Shown here: in pieces, positions 24,581 through 34,121 of the stretch
Numbering within the stretch: the first letter of the stretch is position 1
Layout of the letters: each line of letters starts with the position of its first letter
Origin: PFJX01 sp963713085
GTDB lineage: Bacteria > Pseudomonadota > Gammaproteobacteria > Burkholderiales > Thiobacillaceae
Assembly (NCBI GenBank): GCA_963713085.1
Contig: CAVQKQ010000002.1
Span: forward strand, 1 to 64,000
DNA: 64,000 nt
Reading direction: 5' to 3'
Position numbers and translations under genes: made by a program
The notes under the pieces: generated by a model
What the model was told of the DNA's origin: nothing
Databases searched by the model: none
What the model saw: the letters and a program-made list of their open reading frames with translations, nothing else

Positions 24581-25341
24581 GGCATCCTCCAGACTAGGAG
24601 ACGGGCATGGGAAAGATCGTTGAGCTCGATCTCTTCATCCGGTGGCGTATCCGGCACGGTGAAGCTATTGCTTACAAATAGGCTGCCGGGTTTCATCTCG
24701 GCCCGGGCCTTGTCCCACAAGCGGGCCATGGGGGCGGGGGAGAGATAGGCGTAGGCCACGTCGCATTTGGACAGATCGGTATTCCAGAAACTGCCCAGGC
24801 GCACATCGGCGCGGCCGAGAAGGCGTAGCTTGGCTGCGCACCAATTCAGCGGCGCCGCCTCCACTCCGAGGAGATGTGCATCGGGACGGATCCGGTGTAT
24901 TCGGGTCAGGGGGTCGCCCAGCCCGCAGCCCAGGTCTATGAGAACCCCGCTGGCCGGGATGCGCCGGGCCAGCTCCTCCGCCGCGCGCCGGCTGGAAAGG
25001 TATAGGGGGACCCGGGTACGCACCGCCCCCAGGGAAGTCACGGCAAGCAGGATGAAGCCCGCGAGAAACCAGCGGTGGTCGATTTGCATCTGCATCGCGG
25101 CCCAGAGCATGGGCACGAAGGCGAGGTTGATGAGACGCCACCAGGGCGGCAATTTCCACCAGGCGGCGACGGCAGCGGCCATGACGCCCACCAGCAGCGC
25201 GGCCGGCAGAGCGGGGATGGGTGGGGCCGAGGCCAACAGGGTGATAACGACGAGCAGCGCAGGGACATGGGCCAGCAATGCGGCCAGGCTGGGTGGCAGC
25301 CGCTGGAGCACCGAGGGCTTCGTCGCGTCAGTGTTTGACAC
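24577..25341 (-). CDS. Membrane-anchored SAM-dependent methyltransferase-like protein
   Basis: The 254-residue product has three to four hydrophobic segments in its first about 110 residues (HVPALLVVITLLA, ALLVGVMAAAVAAWW, FVPMLWAAM, FILLAVTSLG). A Rossmann methyltransferase core follows, with motif I LIDLGCGLGDP near 137 and the acidic Glu in LLGVEAAP. The start is a GTG at 25341, giving a 14-bp overlap with motB, and its end overlaps the HDOD gene. Substrate unknown. Coupling to motB and HDOD suggests a signalling or flagellar-motor role, by context only. Confidence 0.7.
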   Translation of the reverse strand: MSNTDATKPSVLQRLPPSLAALLAHVPALLVVITLLASAPPIPALPAALLVGVMAAAVAAWWKLPPWWRLINLAFVPMLWAAMQMQIDHRWFLAGFILLAVTSLGAVRTRVPLYLSSRRAAEELARRIPASGVLIDLGCGLGDPLTRIHRIRPDAHLLGVEAAPLNWCAAKLRLLGRADVRLGSFWNTDLSKCDVAYAYLSPAPMARLWDKARAEMKPGSLFVSNSFTVPDTPPDEEIELNDLSHARLLVWRMP

Positions 25342-26230
25342 GCAGCATCTCCGCCACCTCCCCAGCGGTCACCGCCGTATCCTGGCTGGCCTCCCGGGTG
25401 ATGGCCTCTTCCGCCTTCTTGTTCATGACGATGATGGAGATGCGTCGATTGATCGGCGCGGCGGGATTGTCCTTGTCGAAGGGGATTGCCGAGCCCAGGC
25501 CCACCACCCGAAGTATCTTGCCATCCTCCAGCCCGCCGGCAATCAATTCGCGGCGCGAGGCGTTGGCCCGATCGGCGGAGAGTTCCCAGTTGCTGTAGCC
25601 GTAATCACCGCCGGAATACGGCACCGCATCGGTGTGGCCGGACAGGCTGATGCGGTTGGGCACTTCGTTGAGGGTCTTGCCGATCTCCCTCAGGATGTCA
25701 CGGGTATAGGGCTTCATGACCGCGCTGCCGGAGTCGAACATGGGGCGGTTCTTCTCATCCACGATCTGGATCCGAAGACCATCCTCGGTAATGTCGATCT
25801 TGAGCTGTTTCTTGAACTGTGCCATCTGGGGATTGTTGGCAATGGCCCGATCCAATTTGGCCTTGAGGTCCTGCAGACGGACGATTTCCTGACGCACGCG
25901 CTCGGCCTTGGTGGCACTGTCTTCCACGTCGACTTTCTTGACCTGCCCGGCCCTTCGGGTGAGGTCGGTTCCCCCGCCCTGGATCACGCTGGTGGCGTCG
26001 CCCGCGCCGGAGCCTCCGCTCATGGCGACTTTCATGGGGGTTTTGAAATAGTCGGCGATGCCTTCCAACTTGGCCTTGGTGGCGGAACCCAGAAGCCACA
26101 TGAGCAGGAAGAAGGCCATCATGGCGGTCACGAAGTCGGCATAGGCGATCTTCCAGGCGCCGCCGTGGGCGCCGGCGCTGACCTTCTTGATGCGTTTGAT
26201 GACGATCGGGCGTTGGGTGTCGTCGACCAT
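25328..26230 (-). CDS. motB: Flagellar motor stator protein MotB
   Basis: MotB anchors the stator to peptidoglycan and carries the proton-binding Asp. The 300-residue protein has a basic cytoplasmic N-terminus and one membrane helix YADFVTAMMAFFLLMWLLG with Asp at residue 32, as in the H+-driven stator. A linker and an OmpA-like peptidoglycan-binding domain follow (about 150-270: ISLSGHTDAVPY, SNWELSADRANASRREL). It follows motA after 41 bp. The second half of the operon is unusual in that it runs on into a methyltransferase and an HDOD protein. Confidence 0.95.
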   Translation of the reverse strand: MVDDTQRPIVIKRIKKVSAGAHGGAWKIAYADFVTAMMAFFLLMWLLGSATKAKLEGIADYFKTPMKVAMSGGSGAGDATSVIQGGGTDLTRRAGQVKKVDVEDSATKAERVRQEIVRLQDLKAKLDRAIANNPQMAQFKKQLKIDITEDGLRIQIVDEKNRPMFDSGSAVMKPYTRDILREIGKTLNEVPNRISLSGHTDAVPYSGGDYGYSNWELSADRANASRRELIAGGLEDGKILRVVGLGSAIPFDKDNPAAPINRRISIIVMNKKAEEAITREASQDTAVTAGEVAEMLRVKH

Positions 26231-26271
26231 GTCTGTCTCCGTGTGCTGCTCAGCGGTTGCCGGTCAGGGGG

Positions 26272-27132
26272 TTACCTGGCTTTGCGAGCCTTGATGTCTT
26301 CCTCCATCTCCAGGAATGAAGGGCGCTCGGTGGAGAACAGAACCTTGCGGCCGAATTCCACGCAGGTCTGGGGCGCGAAGCCGTTCAGGGAGGCAAGCAG
26401 CACGACCTTGACGGTCTGGAGTACCTTGCTGGATTCCGCGGCCTTGCCTTCCAGGACGCTGGCCAGGGGTGAGACGAATCCGTAGGAAAGCAGGATACCG
26501 AGAAAGGTGCCGACCAGCGCGTGGGCGATCAGGATGCCGAGTTCGGAAGGCGGGAGGAACAGGGATTCCATGGTGTGCACCACCCCCATCACCGCCGCCA
26601 CGATACCGAACGCGGGCATGCTGTCCGCCAGCTTGGCCACGGAATGGGAAACGTGCATTTCCTCGTGGTGATGGGTTTCGATCTCGTTGTCCATGAGGTT
26701 TTCGATCTCCATGGCATTGAGGTTTCCCCCCACCATCATGCGCATGTAGTCGGTGATGAACTCCACCAGATGGTGGTGGGCCAGGATATTGGGGTACTTG
26801 CTGAAGATGGCGCTCTTGTCCGGTTCTTCCACATCGCCCTCAAGGGACATGAGGCCTTCCTTGCGGGCCTTGGCAAGGAGTTCGAACAGCAGCCCGAGCA
26901 GTTCCATGTAGAAGACCTTGGTGAATTTCGAGCCCTTGAAACAGCTGGCGATGCCGCCCAGGGTGTGTTTGAGGCTATGGGCGTTGCTGGCCGCGATGAA
27001 GGCGCCGAAGGCGCCGCCTCCGATCATCAGGAATTCCACTGGCTGCAGCAGGGCGGCAAGATGGCCGCCCGCCGCCAGGAAACCGCCGAAGATACCGGCC
27101 AGGGCTACTACCCAGCCAATGATCACAAACAT
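26272..27132 (-). CDS. motA: Flagellar motor stator protein MotA
   Basis: The 286-residue inner-membrane protein starts MFVIIGWVVALAGIFGGF and has the four membrane segments of MotA, two near the N-terminus and two around residues 170-230 (MPAFGIVAAVMGVVHTM, ALVGTFLGILLSYGF). A long cytoplasmic loop in between contacts FliG. Its ATG lies within the 3' end of rnhB (10-bp overlap) with AGGAG 9 nt upstream. Transcription from the conserved lpx-rnhB cluster could therefore read into motA. No other flagellar gene is in the window. Confidence 0.95.
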   Translation of the reverse strand: MFVIIGWVVALAGIFGGFLAAGGHLAALLQPVEFLMIGGGAFGAFIAASNAHSLKHTLGGIASCFKGSKFTKVFYMELLGLLFELLAKARKEGLMSLEGDVEEPDKSAIFSKYPNILAHHHLVEFITDYMRMMVGGNLNAMEIENLMDNEIETHHHEEMHVSHSVAKLADSMPAFGIVAAVMGVVHTMESLFLPPSELGILIAHALVGTFLGILLSYGFVSPLASVLEGKAAESSKVLQTVKVVLLASLNGFAPQTCVEFGRKVLFSTERPSFLEMEEDIKARKAR

Positions 27133-27743
27133 GGTCTGGCACTCCTATCTGCTTGATCAAATTTTTCCAACAAGCGTTTAACCGGTCCGAATCCGCGCCG
27201 GTGGACGGCGCTCGGGCCCAGCCTCTCCAGGGCAGCCAGATGGTCAGGAGTCGGATAGCCGGCGTGTCGTTCAAAACCATATCCCGGGTATGTAACGGCC
27301 AGGCGCCGCATTTCTTTATCCCTCTCCGTCTTGGCCAGGATGGATGCCGCGGAAATGCAAGGTTCCTGGGCGTCACCTCCGACGATGGCGCGACAGGGCA
27401 TTGGAAGTTCCGGACAGCGATTACCGTCGATCAGGGCCATCTCTGCCACCGGGTTTAAGCCCAGCACCGCCCGACGCATGGCCAGCATGGTGGCGTGCAG
27501 GATATTCAACCGCTCGATTTCCTCCAGCGTCGCGTAGGCCACGGACCAGGCCGTGGCATGGGCGCGGATCTGTTCCGCCAGGTGGCGCCGTCTTGGCTCC
27601 GCCAGTTTTTTCGAGTCGTTAAGTCCGGGAATGGGATGGTTCGGGTCGAGGATCACCGCGGCGGCACAGACGGGCCCGGCCAGGGGGCCTCGTCCGGCCT
27701 CGTCCACACCGCACAGGAGGGGTGTCCGGATGAGGTCGATCAT
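27123..27743 (-). CDS. rnhB: Ribonuclease HII
   Basis: Cleaves the RNA strand of RNA-DNA hybrids and removes misincorporated ribonucleotides. The 206-residue product has the catalytic GVDEAGRGPLAGPV motif with Asp14 and Glu15, then LNDSKKL and ALIDGNRCPEL with a further catalytic Asp. It overlaps lpxB by four bases and motA by ten. It closes the standard envelope gene cluster. Confidence 0.95.
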   Translation of the reverse strand: MIDLIRTPLLCGVDEAGRGPLAGPVCAAAVILDPNHPIPGLNDSKKLAEPRRRHLAEQIRAHATAWSVAYATLEEIERLNILHATMLAMRRAVLGLNPVAEMALIDGNRCPELPMPCRAIVGGDAQEPCISAASILAKTERDKEMRRLAVTYPGYGFERHAGYPTPDHLAALERLGPSAVHRRGFGPVKRLLEKFDQADRSARPCL

Positions 27744-28939
27744 GTAAGAAAGGGCCTGAGGGTCTCGGCGATAAGGCGGGGGGTGTCCCGTTTCAGGCGG
27801 GCCCGCTGGATGCGGAAATCATCCAACTGGGCCTGACTGGCCGCTTTGTCGGACAGCAGCGTAAGCAGGGACCGGGACAGGGCCTCGGGTGTGGCTTGGT
27901 CCTGGATGATCTCCGGTACCACTTCGCGGCCGGCCAAGATATTGGGCAGGCCAATCCATGGCAGCAGGGCCTGTCGTTTCATGATCTGGAAGGTCAGCCA
28001 CGGCACCTTGTAGGTGATGACGTGGGGACAATCCAGCAACAGGGCTTCCAGGGTGGCCGTGCCCGAGGCGATGAGGGCCGCATCCGCGGCTTGGAGGGCA
28101 TCGTGGCCGTGCCCGAACAACACCCGCAGCGGCAATTCTTCGGCCTTGGCCTCGGCCATGGCCCGCTCGAACAGCAGCCGGGTTTCCCTGTTGACCAGGG
28201 GGATCAGAAAACGCGTTTGGGGACGTTCCGCATGCAGCCGCTGGGCGGCCGTGATGAACAGTTGCGCCAGGGCCTTCAACTCGCCGGACCGGCTGCCGGG
28301 CATGAGCACGACGAATTCCCCCTCTTTCGGCAACCCCAGGCGCGCGCGCGCCGCCAGTCGATTGGGTTCTGGCAGGGCGTGGGCGATGGGGTGGCCCACA
28401 TAGGTGGCGGGTATGCCCGCCCGCTGGTAGATCTCCTCCTCGAAGGGAAACACCAGGAGCATATGGGAAACGGCCTTGGCCACCTTCTTGATGCGTTTAG
28501 GACGCCAGGCCCATATCGAGGGGCTGATGAAATGCACCGTGGGAACGCCCTTGCGCTTCAGGCCGGCCTCCAGGGCCAGGTTGAAATCCGGGGCGTCCAC
28601 GCCGATGAACAGGCGCGGTCGATGCTCGATCAGGCGTCGTTTGAGTGCGCGGCGGATACCCAGGATCCGGCGCAGGCTGCCCAGGGCTTCCACATAGCCC
28701 CGGACCGAGAGGGCCTCCATGGGGTACAGGCTGCGCGCCCCGCCCGCCTGCATCCTGGGGCCGGCGATGCCCTCGAAGTCGGCCTTGAGTCCTGCCCCGT
28801 GCACGGCCCGGATGAGCAGGCTGCCCAGCAGATCGCCGGAGGCCTCGCCGGCCACGATGGCAACCTTGGAGATGGGATGGGCAGAAGGAATGGGGGTTGC
28901 AGGCTGGTCGCCCTGTCCCCATTCCTCATGCGGTTTCAC
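27740..28939 (-). CDS. lpxB: Lipid-A-disaccharide synthase
   Basis: Joins UDP-diacylglucosamine with lipid X to make the lipid A disaccharide at the inner membrane face. The 399-residue protein has AGEASGDLLGSLLIRAV near the N-terminus, FIGVDAPDFNLALE, the HFISPSIWAWRPKR segment and the C-terminal TYKVPWLTFQIMKR. It is about 15 residues longer at the N-terminus than E. coli LpxB. The stop/start overlaps with lpxA (4 bp) and rnhB (4 bp) show tight coupling. Confidence 0.95.
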   Translation of the reverse strand: MKPHEEWGQGDQPATPIPSAHPISKVAIVAGEASGDLLGSLLIRAVHGAGLKADFEGIAGPRMQAGGARSLYPMEALSVRGYVEALGSLRRILGIRRALKRRLIEHRPRLFIGVDAPDFNLALEAGLKRKGVPTVHFISPSIWAWRPKRIKKVAKAVSHMLLVFPFEEEIYQRAGIPATYVGHPIAHALPEPNRLAARARLGLPKEGEFVVLMPGSRSGELKALAQLFITAAQRLHAERPQTRFLIPLVNRETRLLFERAMAEAKAEELPLRVLFGHGHDALQAADAALIASGTATLEALLLDCPHVITYKVPWLTFQIMKRQALLPWIGLPNILAGREVVPEIIQDQATPEALSRSLLTLLSDKAASQAQLDDFRIQRARLKRDTPRLIAETLRPFLT

Positions 28940-29724
28940 CGAATGATGCCTCGTCCGGGCACCGCGAGGAATTCGATCAGGGGTGCGAGTTCGGGCGTTG
29001 ATTGCGCGGCCTCGGCCAGGGCTGCCTGGGCATCCGCCAGGCTCAGGCCGGACTTGTAGAGCGTCTTATAGGCGCGCTTGAGGGCGGCGATGGCCTCGGC
29101 GCTGAATCCCCGCCGCTTCAGGCCTTCGGCATTGATGCCGTAGGGCGCGGTGGGATTGCCGGCGACCATGACGAAGGGGGGAATGTCCTGGCGCACCACG
29201 GAAGCTATGCCGGTGATGACGTGGGCGCCCACCCGGCAGAACTGGTGGATGCCGGTGAAGCCGCCCAGGATCACATGGTCCTGGATGGTGACATGACCGG
29301 CCAGGGTGGCGTTGTTGGCGAATACGGTATGGTCGCCCACCATGCAATCGTGGGCGATATGGACGTAGGCCATGATCCAGTTGTGGTTGCCGACCCGGGT
29401 CAGGCCCTGCTCCTGCACCGTGCCGGTATTGAAGGTGCAGAACTCGCGGATGACGTTGTGGTCGCCGATCTCCAGTCGGGTGGGTTCCCCCGCGTATTTC
29501 TTGTCCTGGGGCTCGGCCCCCAGGGAAACAAACTGGAAGATGCGGTTGTTCGCCCCGATCCGGGTATGGCCGGTGATTACCGCATGGGGTCCCACCGTGG
29601 TGCCGTCGCCGATCTCGACATGCTCGCCGATCAGGGTATAGGCACCGATGTCGACGTTCTGCCCAAGCCGGGCGCCGGAATGGACCAGGGCGGTCGGATG
29701 GACCTGCACGGAAGTGCCGCTCAT
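28936..29724 (-). CDS. lpxA: UDP-N-acetylglucosamine acyltransferase
   Basis: First step of lipid A synthesis: moves a hydroxyacyl chain from ACP to the 3-OH of UDP-GlcNAc. The 262-residue sequence is made of left-handed beta-helix hexapeptide repeats (for example LGQNVDIGAYTLIGEHVEIG). The catalytic His lies in IAHDCMVGDHTVFANNATLAGH, and a helical C-terminal domain follows (GLKRRGFSAEAIAALKRAYK). The acyl-length ruler residue cannot be read with confidence. It lies 6 bp after fabZ. Confidence 0.95.
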   Translation of the reverse strand: MSGTSVQVHPTALVHSGARLGQNVDIGAYTLIGEHVEIGDGTTVGPHAVITGHTRIGANNRIFQFVSLGAEPQDKKYAGEPTRLEIGDHNVIREFCTFNTGTVQEQGLTRVGNHNWIMAYVHIAHDCMVGDHTVFANNATLAGHVTIQDHVILGGFTGIHQFCRVGAHVITGIASVVRQDIPPFVMVAGNPTAPYGINAEGLKRRGFSAEAIAALKRAYKTLYKSGLSLADAQAALAEAAQSTPELAPLIEFLAVPGRGIIR

Positions 29725-29730
29725 GCCGCT

Positions 29731-30177
29731 TTAGTCCAGCTGCTTCAGGGTGCACATCAGCTCGGCCTCGCAGGCGAGGTGGCCGTCCACGGTGGCCTTG
29801 GTGGCGAATTTCCAGATGCCCCGGGTGTGACGCAGGATGGTGGCTTCCATGCGAAGCTGGTCGCCCGGCACCACGGGGCGTTTGAAACGGGCGCCGTCGA
29901 TGCCGACGAAATAGATCACGCTGTCATCGTTCACCTCCCGGCCCGAACTGGTGAAGGCCAGCAGGCCGGAGGTCTGGGCCAGCGCCTCGATCATGAGCAC
30001 TCCGGGCATGACGGGGTGGTGAGGGAAATGCCCGGGAAACTGGGGTTCGTTCATGGTCACGTTCTTGATGGCCAGGATGCGCTCATTCGGCACCAGCTCC
30101 AGCACCCGGTCCACCAGCAGGAACGGGTAGCGGTGGGGCAGATGTTTCATGATCTGGGTGATGTCCATTTCCATCAT
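29731..30177 (-). CDS. fabZ: 3-hydroxyacyl-[ACP] dehydratase FabZ
   Basis: Dehydrates hydroxyacyl-ACP in fatty acid elongation and competes with LpxA/LpxD for substrate. The 148-residue hot-dog fold protein has LPHRYPFLLVDRVLEL at the start and the catalytic FPGHFPHHPVMPGVLMIEALAQ, with the active His and Glu. The start ATG at 30177 is 6 bp after lpxD; an alternative ATG lies two codons on. Confidence 0.95.
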   Translation of the reverse strand: MMEMDITQIMKHLPHRYPFLLVDRVLELVPNERILAIKNVTMNEPQFPGHFPHHPVMPGVLMIEALAQTSGLLAFTSSGREVNDDSVIYFVGIDGARFKRPVVPGDQLRMEATILRHTRGIWKFATKATVDGHLACEAELMCTLKQLD

Positions 30178-30183
30178 GATTTC

Positions 30184-31209
30184 CTAGTCGTGGTTTTTCG
30201 ATGCTTGTTCCAACGCCTTGACGCGCCGGGCCAGGGCATCCAGGTGGCGCAAATGCGCGGCATTCCGCTTCCATTCGTCATGACGCATGAGGGGCTGCAC
30301 CGAGGTATAGGTGCCCGGTTCCCTGATGTCCTTGGCCACGAGGGTGCCCGCGGAAATGATGACCGAGTCGCAGATCGTCAGGTGGCCGCTGATCATGGCG
30401 GCGCCGCCGACCTGGCAGTAGGCCCCGATTCGGGTGCTGCCCGCGATGCCGGTGCAGGCGGCGATGGCGGTGTGCCGGCCGATGCGGCAGTTGTGGGCGA
30501 TGTGGATGAGGTTGTCGAGCTTGACGCCGTCTTCGATCGCCGTGTCGTCCAGGGCGCCCCGGTCGATGGTGGTATTGGCACCGATTTCAACATCGTTGCC
30601 GATGACGGCGCGGCCGACCTGGGGCACTTTCAGCCAGTGCCCGTCGTCCCAGGCCAGGCCGAAGCCGTCCGAGCCGATGACGCAGCCGGGATGCAGGATG
30701 GCCCGGTCGCCGACCAGGCAGCCGTGCTGGACCGTCACGCGCGGGTGCAGCAGGCAGTCGGAGCCGATCGCGGCGTCGGGGCCGATCACGCATTGGGGGC
30801 CGATGGAACTGCGGGCGCCGATTCGCGCACCGGGACCGACGACGGCGCCGGGACCGACCCTGACATCCGGACCGAGTAGCGCATCCGGGTCGATGGCGGC
30901 GTCGGGATGGATGCCCGGCGGCAGGGCCGGCTCCGGGCTAAGCAGCGCCGCGGCGCGGGCGAAGGCCCCATGGGGATTGGCTACCGCCAGGCAGGCTTGG
31001 GGTAATTCATCCGCCAATGTTTCCGGAACGATGAGAATCCCGGCGTTGCTGTGCTTGGCCTGGGCCAGATATTTGGGGCCAAGCAGGAAACTGAGGTGTT
31101 CCTTGCCGGCCAATTCCAGGGATGCGACGCCAGAAACAAGCGTGACTACATCGCCCCGAGTGCTGCCACCCAGGCACGCCTGGAGTTCAGCCAGCGTCAA
31201 CCGGGCCAT
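30184..31209 (-). CDS. lpxD: UDP-3-O-(3-hydroxyacyl)glucosamine N-acyltransferase
   Basis: Third step of lipid A synthesis. The 341-residue product has an N-terminal uridine-binding domain (about 1-100), a hexapeptide beta-helix (about 100-290) with the catalytic His segment LDNLIHIAHNCRIGRHTAIAA, and a helical tail (RHLDALARRVKALEQASKNHD). It lies between skp and fabZ in the standard order. Confidence 0.95.
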   Translation of the reverse strand: MARLTLAELQACLGGSTRGDVVTLVSGVASLELAGKEHLSFLLGPKYLAQAKHSNAGILIVPETLADELPQACLAVANPHGAFARAAALLSPEPALPPGIHPDAAIDPDALLGPDVRVGPGAVVGPGARIGARSSIGPQCVIGPDAAIGSDCLLHPRVTVQHGCLVGDRAILHPGCVIGSDGFGLAWDDGHWLKVPQVGRAVIGNDVEIGANTTIDRGALDDTAIEDGVKLDNLIHIAHNCRIGRHTAIAACTGIAGSTRIGAYCQVGGAAMISGHLTICDSVIISAGTLVAKDIREPGTYTSVQPLMRHDEWKRNAAHLRHLDALARRVKALEQASKNHD

Positions 31210-31216
31210 GGAAGGC

Positions 31217-31705
31217 TTAGCGCTCCAGGGATTTCAGCACGCGCTCGGTGATGTCGACCTTGGGGCTGGCGTACACCACGTTTTCCAGGATGAGATCGAA
31301 TCTTTCCTTTTCGGCGATATCCATGATGGCCTTGCGGGCGCGTTCCTGCACCGCCGCGAACTCCTCGTTCTTGCGTTGGTTGAGGTCCTCGCGGAATTCC
31401 CTCTGGGCGTGCTGCAGATCCCGGCTCAGATTGGCGAGCTCTTGTTGTTTCTTGGTCCGGTCCGCATCGGAAAGGGCCAGGCCTTCCTTCTCAAGGTAAG
31501 TCTGGAGATCCCGGGCCTGTTTCACTTTCTTCTGGATGTCCTGCTCCCGGGACGAGAACTCCTTTTCCAGCTTTTTCTGGGCCTTGATGGCCAGTTGGGA
31601 ATCCCGGAACACCCGTTCGGTGTTGACGAAGCCGATCTTGATGTCTGCGGCCCATGCCGGCACGGTGATGGCCAGCGCCAGGATCAGGGTGATGATGTGT
31701 TTCAA
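31217..31705 (-). CDS. skp: Periplasmic outer-membrane-protein chaperone Skp/OmpH
   Basis: Holds unfolded outer-membrane proteins for delivery to BamA. The 162-residue protein has a signal peptide (HIITLILALAITVPAWA-ADI). The strand IGFVNTERVFRDS follows, then long charged helices (about 50-120) forming the tentacles, and VVYASPKVDITERVLKSL. It is placed between bamA and lpxD as in most proteobacteria. Confidence 0.93.
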   Translation of the reverse strand: MKHIITLILALAITVPAWAADIKIGFVNTERVFRDSQLAIKAQKKLEKEFSSREQDIQKKVKQARDLQTYLEKEGLALSDADRTKKQQELANLSRDLQHAQREFREDLNQRKNEEFAAVQERARKAIMDIAEKERFDLILENVVYASPKVDITERVLKSLER

Positions 31706-31720
31706 GTCGGTCTCCTTAAA

Positions 31721-34090
31721 TCAGAACACGTTGCCCAACTGGAACTGGAACGATTGGGTCTTGTCGTCGGAAGCGGCGTTGAGTGCCTTGGCCAGCGAGA
31801 GCTTGATGGGTCCGAACGGCGAATACCAGGTCACCGCGGCGCCCACCGAGTAGCGCAAGTCTCCCAGTGCGAACTTGCTGTAGCGCCCCGGTGTCGCGGG
31901 ATTGTTGTCCGGGTCGTCGCTGGGACCCCAGACCATGCCCGCATCCAGGAAGGTGCTCAGGCGCAGGGAGTGGTCGTTACCCGCGCCCGGGAACGGGAAC
32001 AGGACCTCGGCGCTGCCCACCAGGCGCCTGTCGCCGCCGATGGCGAAGGCCGTCCCGGTCGAGTTGACGGCCTTGGGACCGAGGGTGCTGCTATCGTAGC
32101 CGCGAACCGAGCCGATGCCGCCGGCGTAGAAATTGCGGAACAGGGGCAGGCCCTTGCCACCATATCCCCCGCCGATGCCGATCTCTCCGTTGAGCATGAG
32201 GCTGATGTTGCGAGTCAGCGGATGCAGCCATTGGTTCTGGTAGCTGATCTTGTAATATTTCAGGTCGCCGACGGGGGTGCCCAGTTCGGCGAAAACCCGC
32301 TGATAGCTGCCTTTGGTGGGATAGAGCAAACTATCCCGGCTGTCTCGGGCCCAACCGCTTTCCAGGCGCAGGCTGTTGGTGGTGGCGCTGCAGGCCACGC
32401 CGGAAGTGGTGGGGCAATTCGGGTCATACTGATTCGCGTAATTAAAGTAGACATTCGGCGCGGTCGCGCTCAAGTCCAGGGTCACCTGCTCCAGGGCCGC
32501 CCCGAAGTTGACCGTGTCATTCTCATTCAGGGGTACGCCCACGCGCAGCCCGAGACCCACGGTGGAAGTGCTGTAATCGGCAACGGTGTTGCTCAGGCGG
32601 TTGGTATTCAGGTCACGCCGGTAGACGTCATAGCCAAGGCTGATGCCGTCCTGGGTGAAATAAGGGTTGGTGAAGGACACGGCGTAGACCTTGTTCACGC
32701 TGCCGCTGTTGATTTGCGCGGACAGCCGGTTGCCGGTCCCGAACAGGTTGTTTTGGGAGATGGAGCCCGACAACACCAGGCCATCGGAACTGGAGAAGCC
32801 AGCCCCGACCATGACGCTGCCGGTGGCCTTTTCCGTGACGTTCATGTTGACATCCACTTGGTCGGTCGTTCCCGGAACGGGGGGCGTTTCCACGTTGACG
32901 TTGTCGAAGTAACCCAGTCGCTCCACCCGTTCGCGGGAGCGGTTGACCTTGTCTGCGGCATACCAGGCGTCCTCCATCTGGCGCATCTCCCTGCGAACCA
33001 CTTCGTCCTTGGTCCGGGTGTTGCCGGTCACGTTGATCCGCCTTACATACACTTTGCGGCCTGGGTCCACCAGGAAGGTGAAGGAGACAGTGCGCTTTTC
33101 CTTGTCGATCTCGGGTGCCGCGTTGACGTTGGCGAAGGCAAAGCCGTCATTGCCCAAACGGTCGCCGATACGCTTGGTGGACTCGTTCAGGCGCTTCCTG
33201 GAGAACACGTCCCCTGGTTTCATGGTGACCAGGGCCCTGATCTCTGCTTCGGGAATCGGAAGATCTCCGGCGATGTGGTAATCCGAAACGGTGAATTTCT
33301 CGCCCTCGTGGATGTTGATGGTGATGTAGATGTCTTTTTTGTCCGGGGTGATGGAAACCTGGGTGGAATCGATGTTGAATTCCAGGTACCCCTGGTTCAG
33401 GTATTGGGAGCGCAGGGTTTCCAGATCGCCGGCGAGCTTTTCCTTGGAGTACTGGTCATTCTTGGTCCACCAGCTCATCCAGCCGGTCGTGCCGATGGAG
33501 AACAGCTTGAGCAGGTCTTTTTCCTTGAATGCCTTGGCGCCGACGATATTGATGGACCGAATCTTGGATACTGCACCTTCCGTCACATCGAAGGTGATGG
33601 CGTTCCGGTTCCGTTCCAGAGGCGTGACCGTGGCCTTGACCTGGACCGCGTACAGGCCGCGGTTGTAGTACTGGCGCTTCAGTTCCTGTTCCGCCTTGTC
33701 CAGAAGGGACTTGTCCAGGATGCGACCCTCGGCCAACCCAAGCTCCTTGAGGCTTTTCTTGATGTCGTCCTTGGAAAACTCCTTCATGCCGTTGAATTCC
33801 ACACTGGCGATGCCCGGCCGTTCCTCGACGGTGACGATGAGCACATCGTTATTCACGTCCAGGCGCACATCCTTGAAGAATCCTGTGGCGTATAGGGCCT
33901 TGATCGCGGAGGAGGCCAAGTCCGGGGTCAGGGTTTCCCCGACTTTCACGGGCAGGTAGCTGAACACGGTGCCCGCCTCGGTCCTCTGGATCCCTTCGAC
34001 CCGGATGTCCTTGACGGTAAAGGGCTCGAAGGCATGGGCCTGGGAGGCGAACAGAGCCAGGGCTAGCAAGGTGGGGCGGAAGGAGCGCAT
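31721..34090 (-). CDS. bamA: Outer membrane assembly factor BamA
   Basis: Inserts beta-barrel proteins into the outer membrane. The 789-residue protein has a signal peptide (MRSFRPTLLALALFASQAHA-FEP) and five POTRA domains (about 22-420). The C-terminal barrel contains the conserved loop motif VRGYDSS and ends FQFQLGNVF with the terminal aromatic. ATG 34090 is chosen because it begins the signal peptide. The frame extends to a TTG at 34132 inside rseP, which would put charged residues before it. Confidence 0.95.
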   Translation of the reverse strand: MRSFRPTLLALALFASQAHAFEPFTVKDIRVEGIQRTEAGTVFSYLPVKVGETLTPDLASSAIKALYATGFFKDVRLDVNNDVLIVTVEERPGIASVEFNGMKEFSKDDIKKSLKELGLAEGRILDKSLLDKAEQELKRQYYNRGLYAVQVKATVTPLERNRNAITFDVTEGAVSKIRSINIVGAKAFKEKDLLKLFSIGTTGWMSWWTKNDQYSKEKLAGDLETLRSQYLNQGYLEFNIDSTQVSITPDKKDIYITINIHEGEKFTVSDYHIAGDLPIPEAEIRALVTMKPGDVFSRKRLNESTKRIGDRLGNDGFAFANVNAAPEIDKEKRTVSFTFLVDPGRKVYVRRINVTGNTRTKDEVVRREMRQMEDAWYAADKVNRSRERVERLGYFDNVNVETPPVPGTTDQVDVNMNVTEKATGSVMVGAGFSSSDGLVLSGSISQNNLFGTGNRLSAQINSGSVNKVYAVSFTNPYFTQDGISLGYDVYRRDLNTNRLSNTVADYSTSTVGLGLRVGVPLNENDTVNFGAALEQVTLDLSATAPNVYFNYANQYDPNCPTTSGVACSATTNSLRLESGWARDSRDSLLYPTKGSYQRVFAELGTPVGDLKYYKISYQNQWLHPLTRNISLMLNGEIGIGGGYGGKGLPLFRNFYAGGIGSVRGYDSSTLGPKAVNSTGTAFAIGGDRRLVGSAEVLFPFPGAGNDHSLRLSTFLDAGMVWGPSDDPDNNPATPGRYSKFALGDLRYSVGAAVTWYSPFGPIKLSLAKALNAASDDKTQSFQFQLGNVF

Positions 34091-34121
34091 AGGGTTTGTT
34101 ATCGGTTTGTTATCCGGTCGG

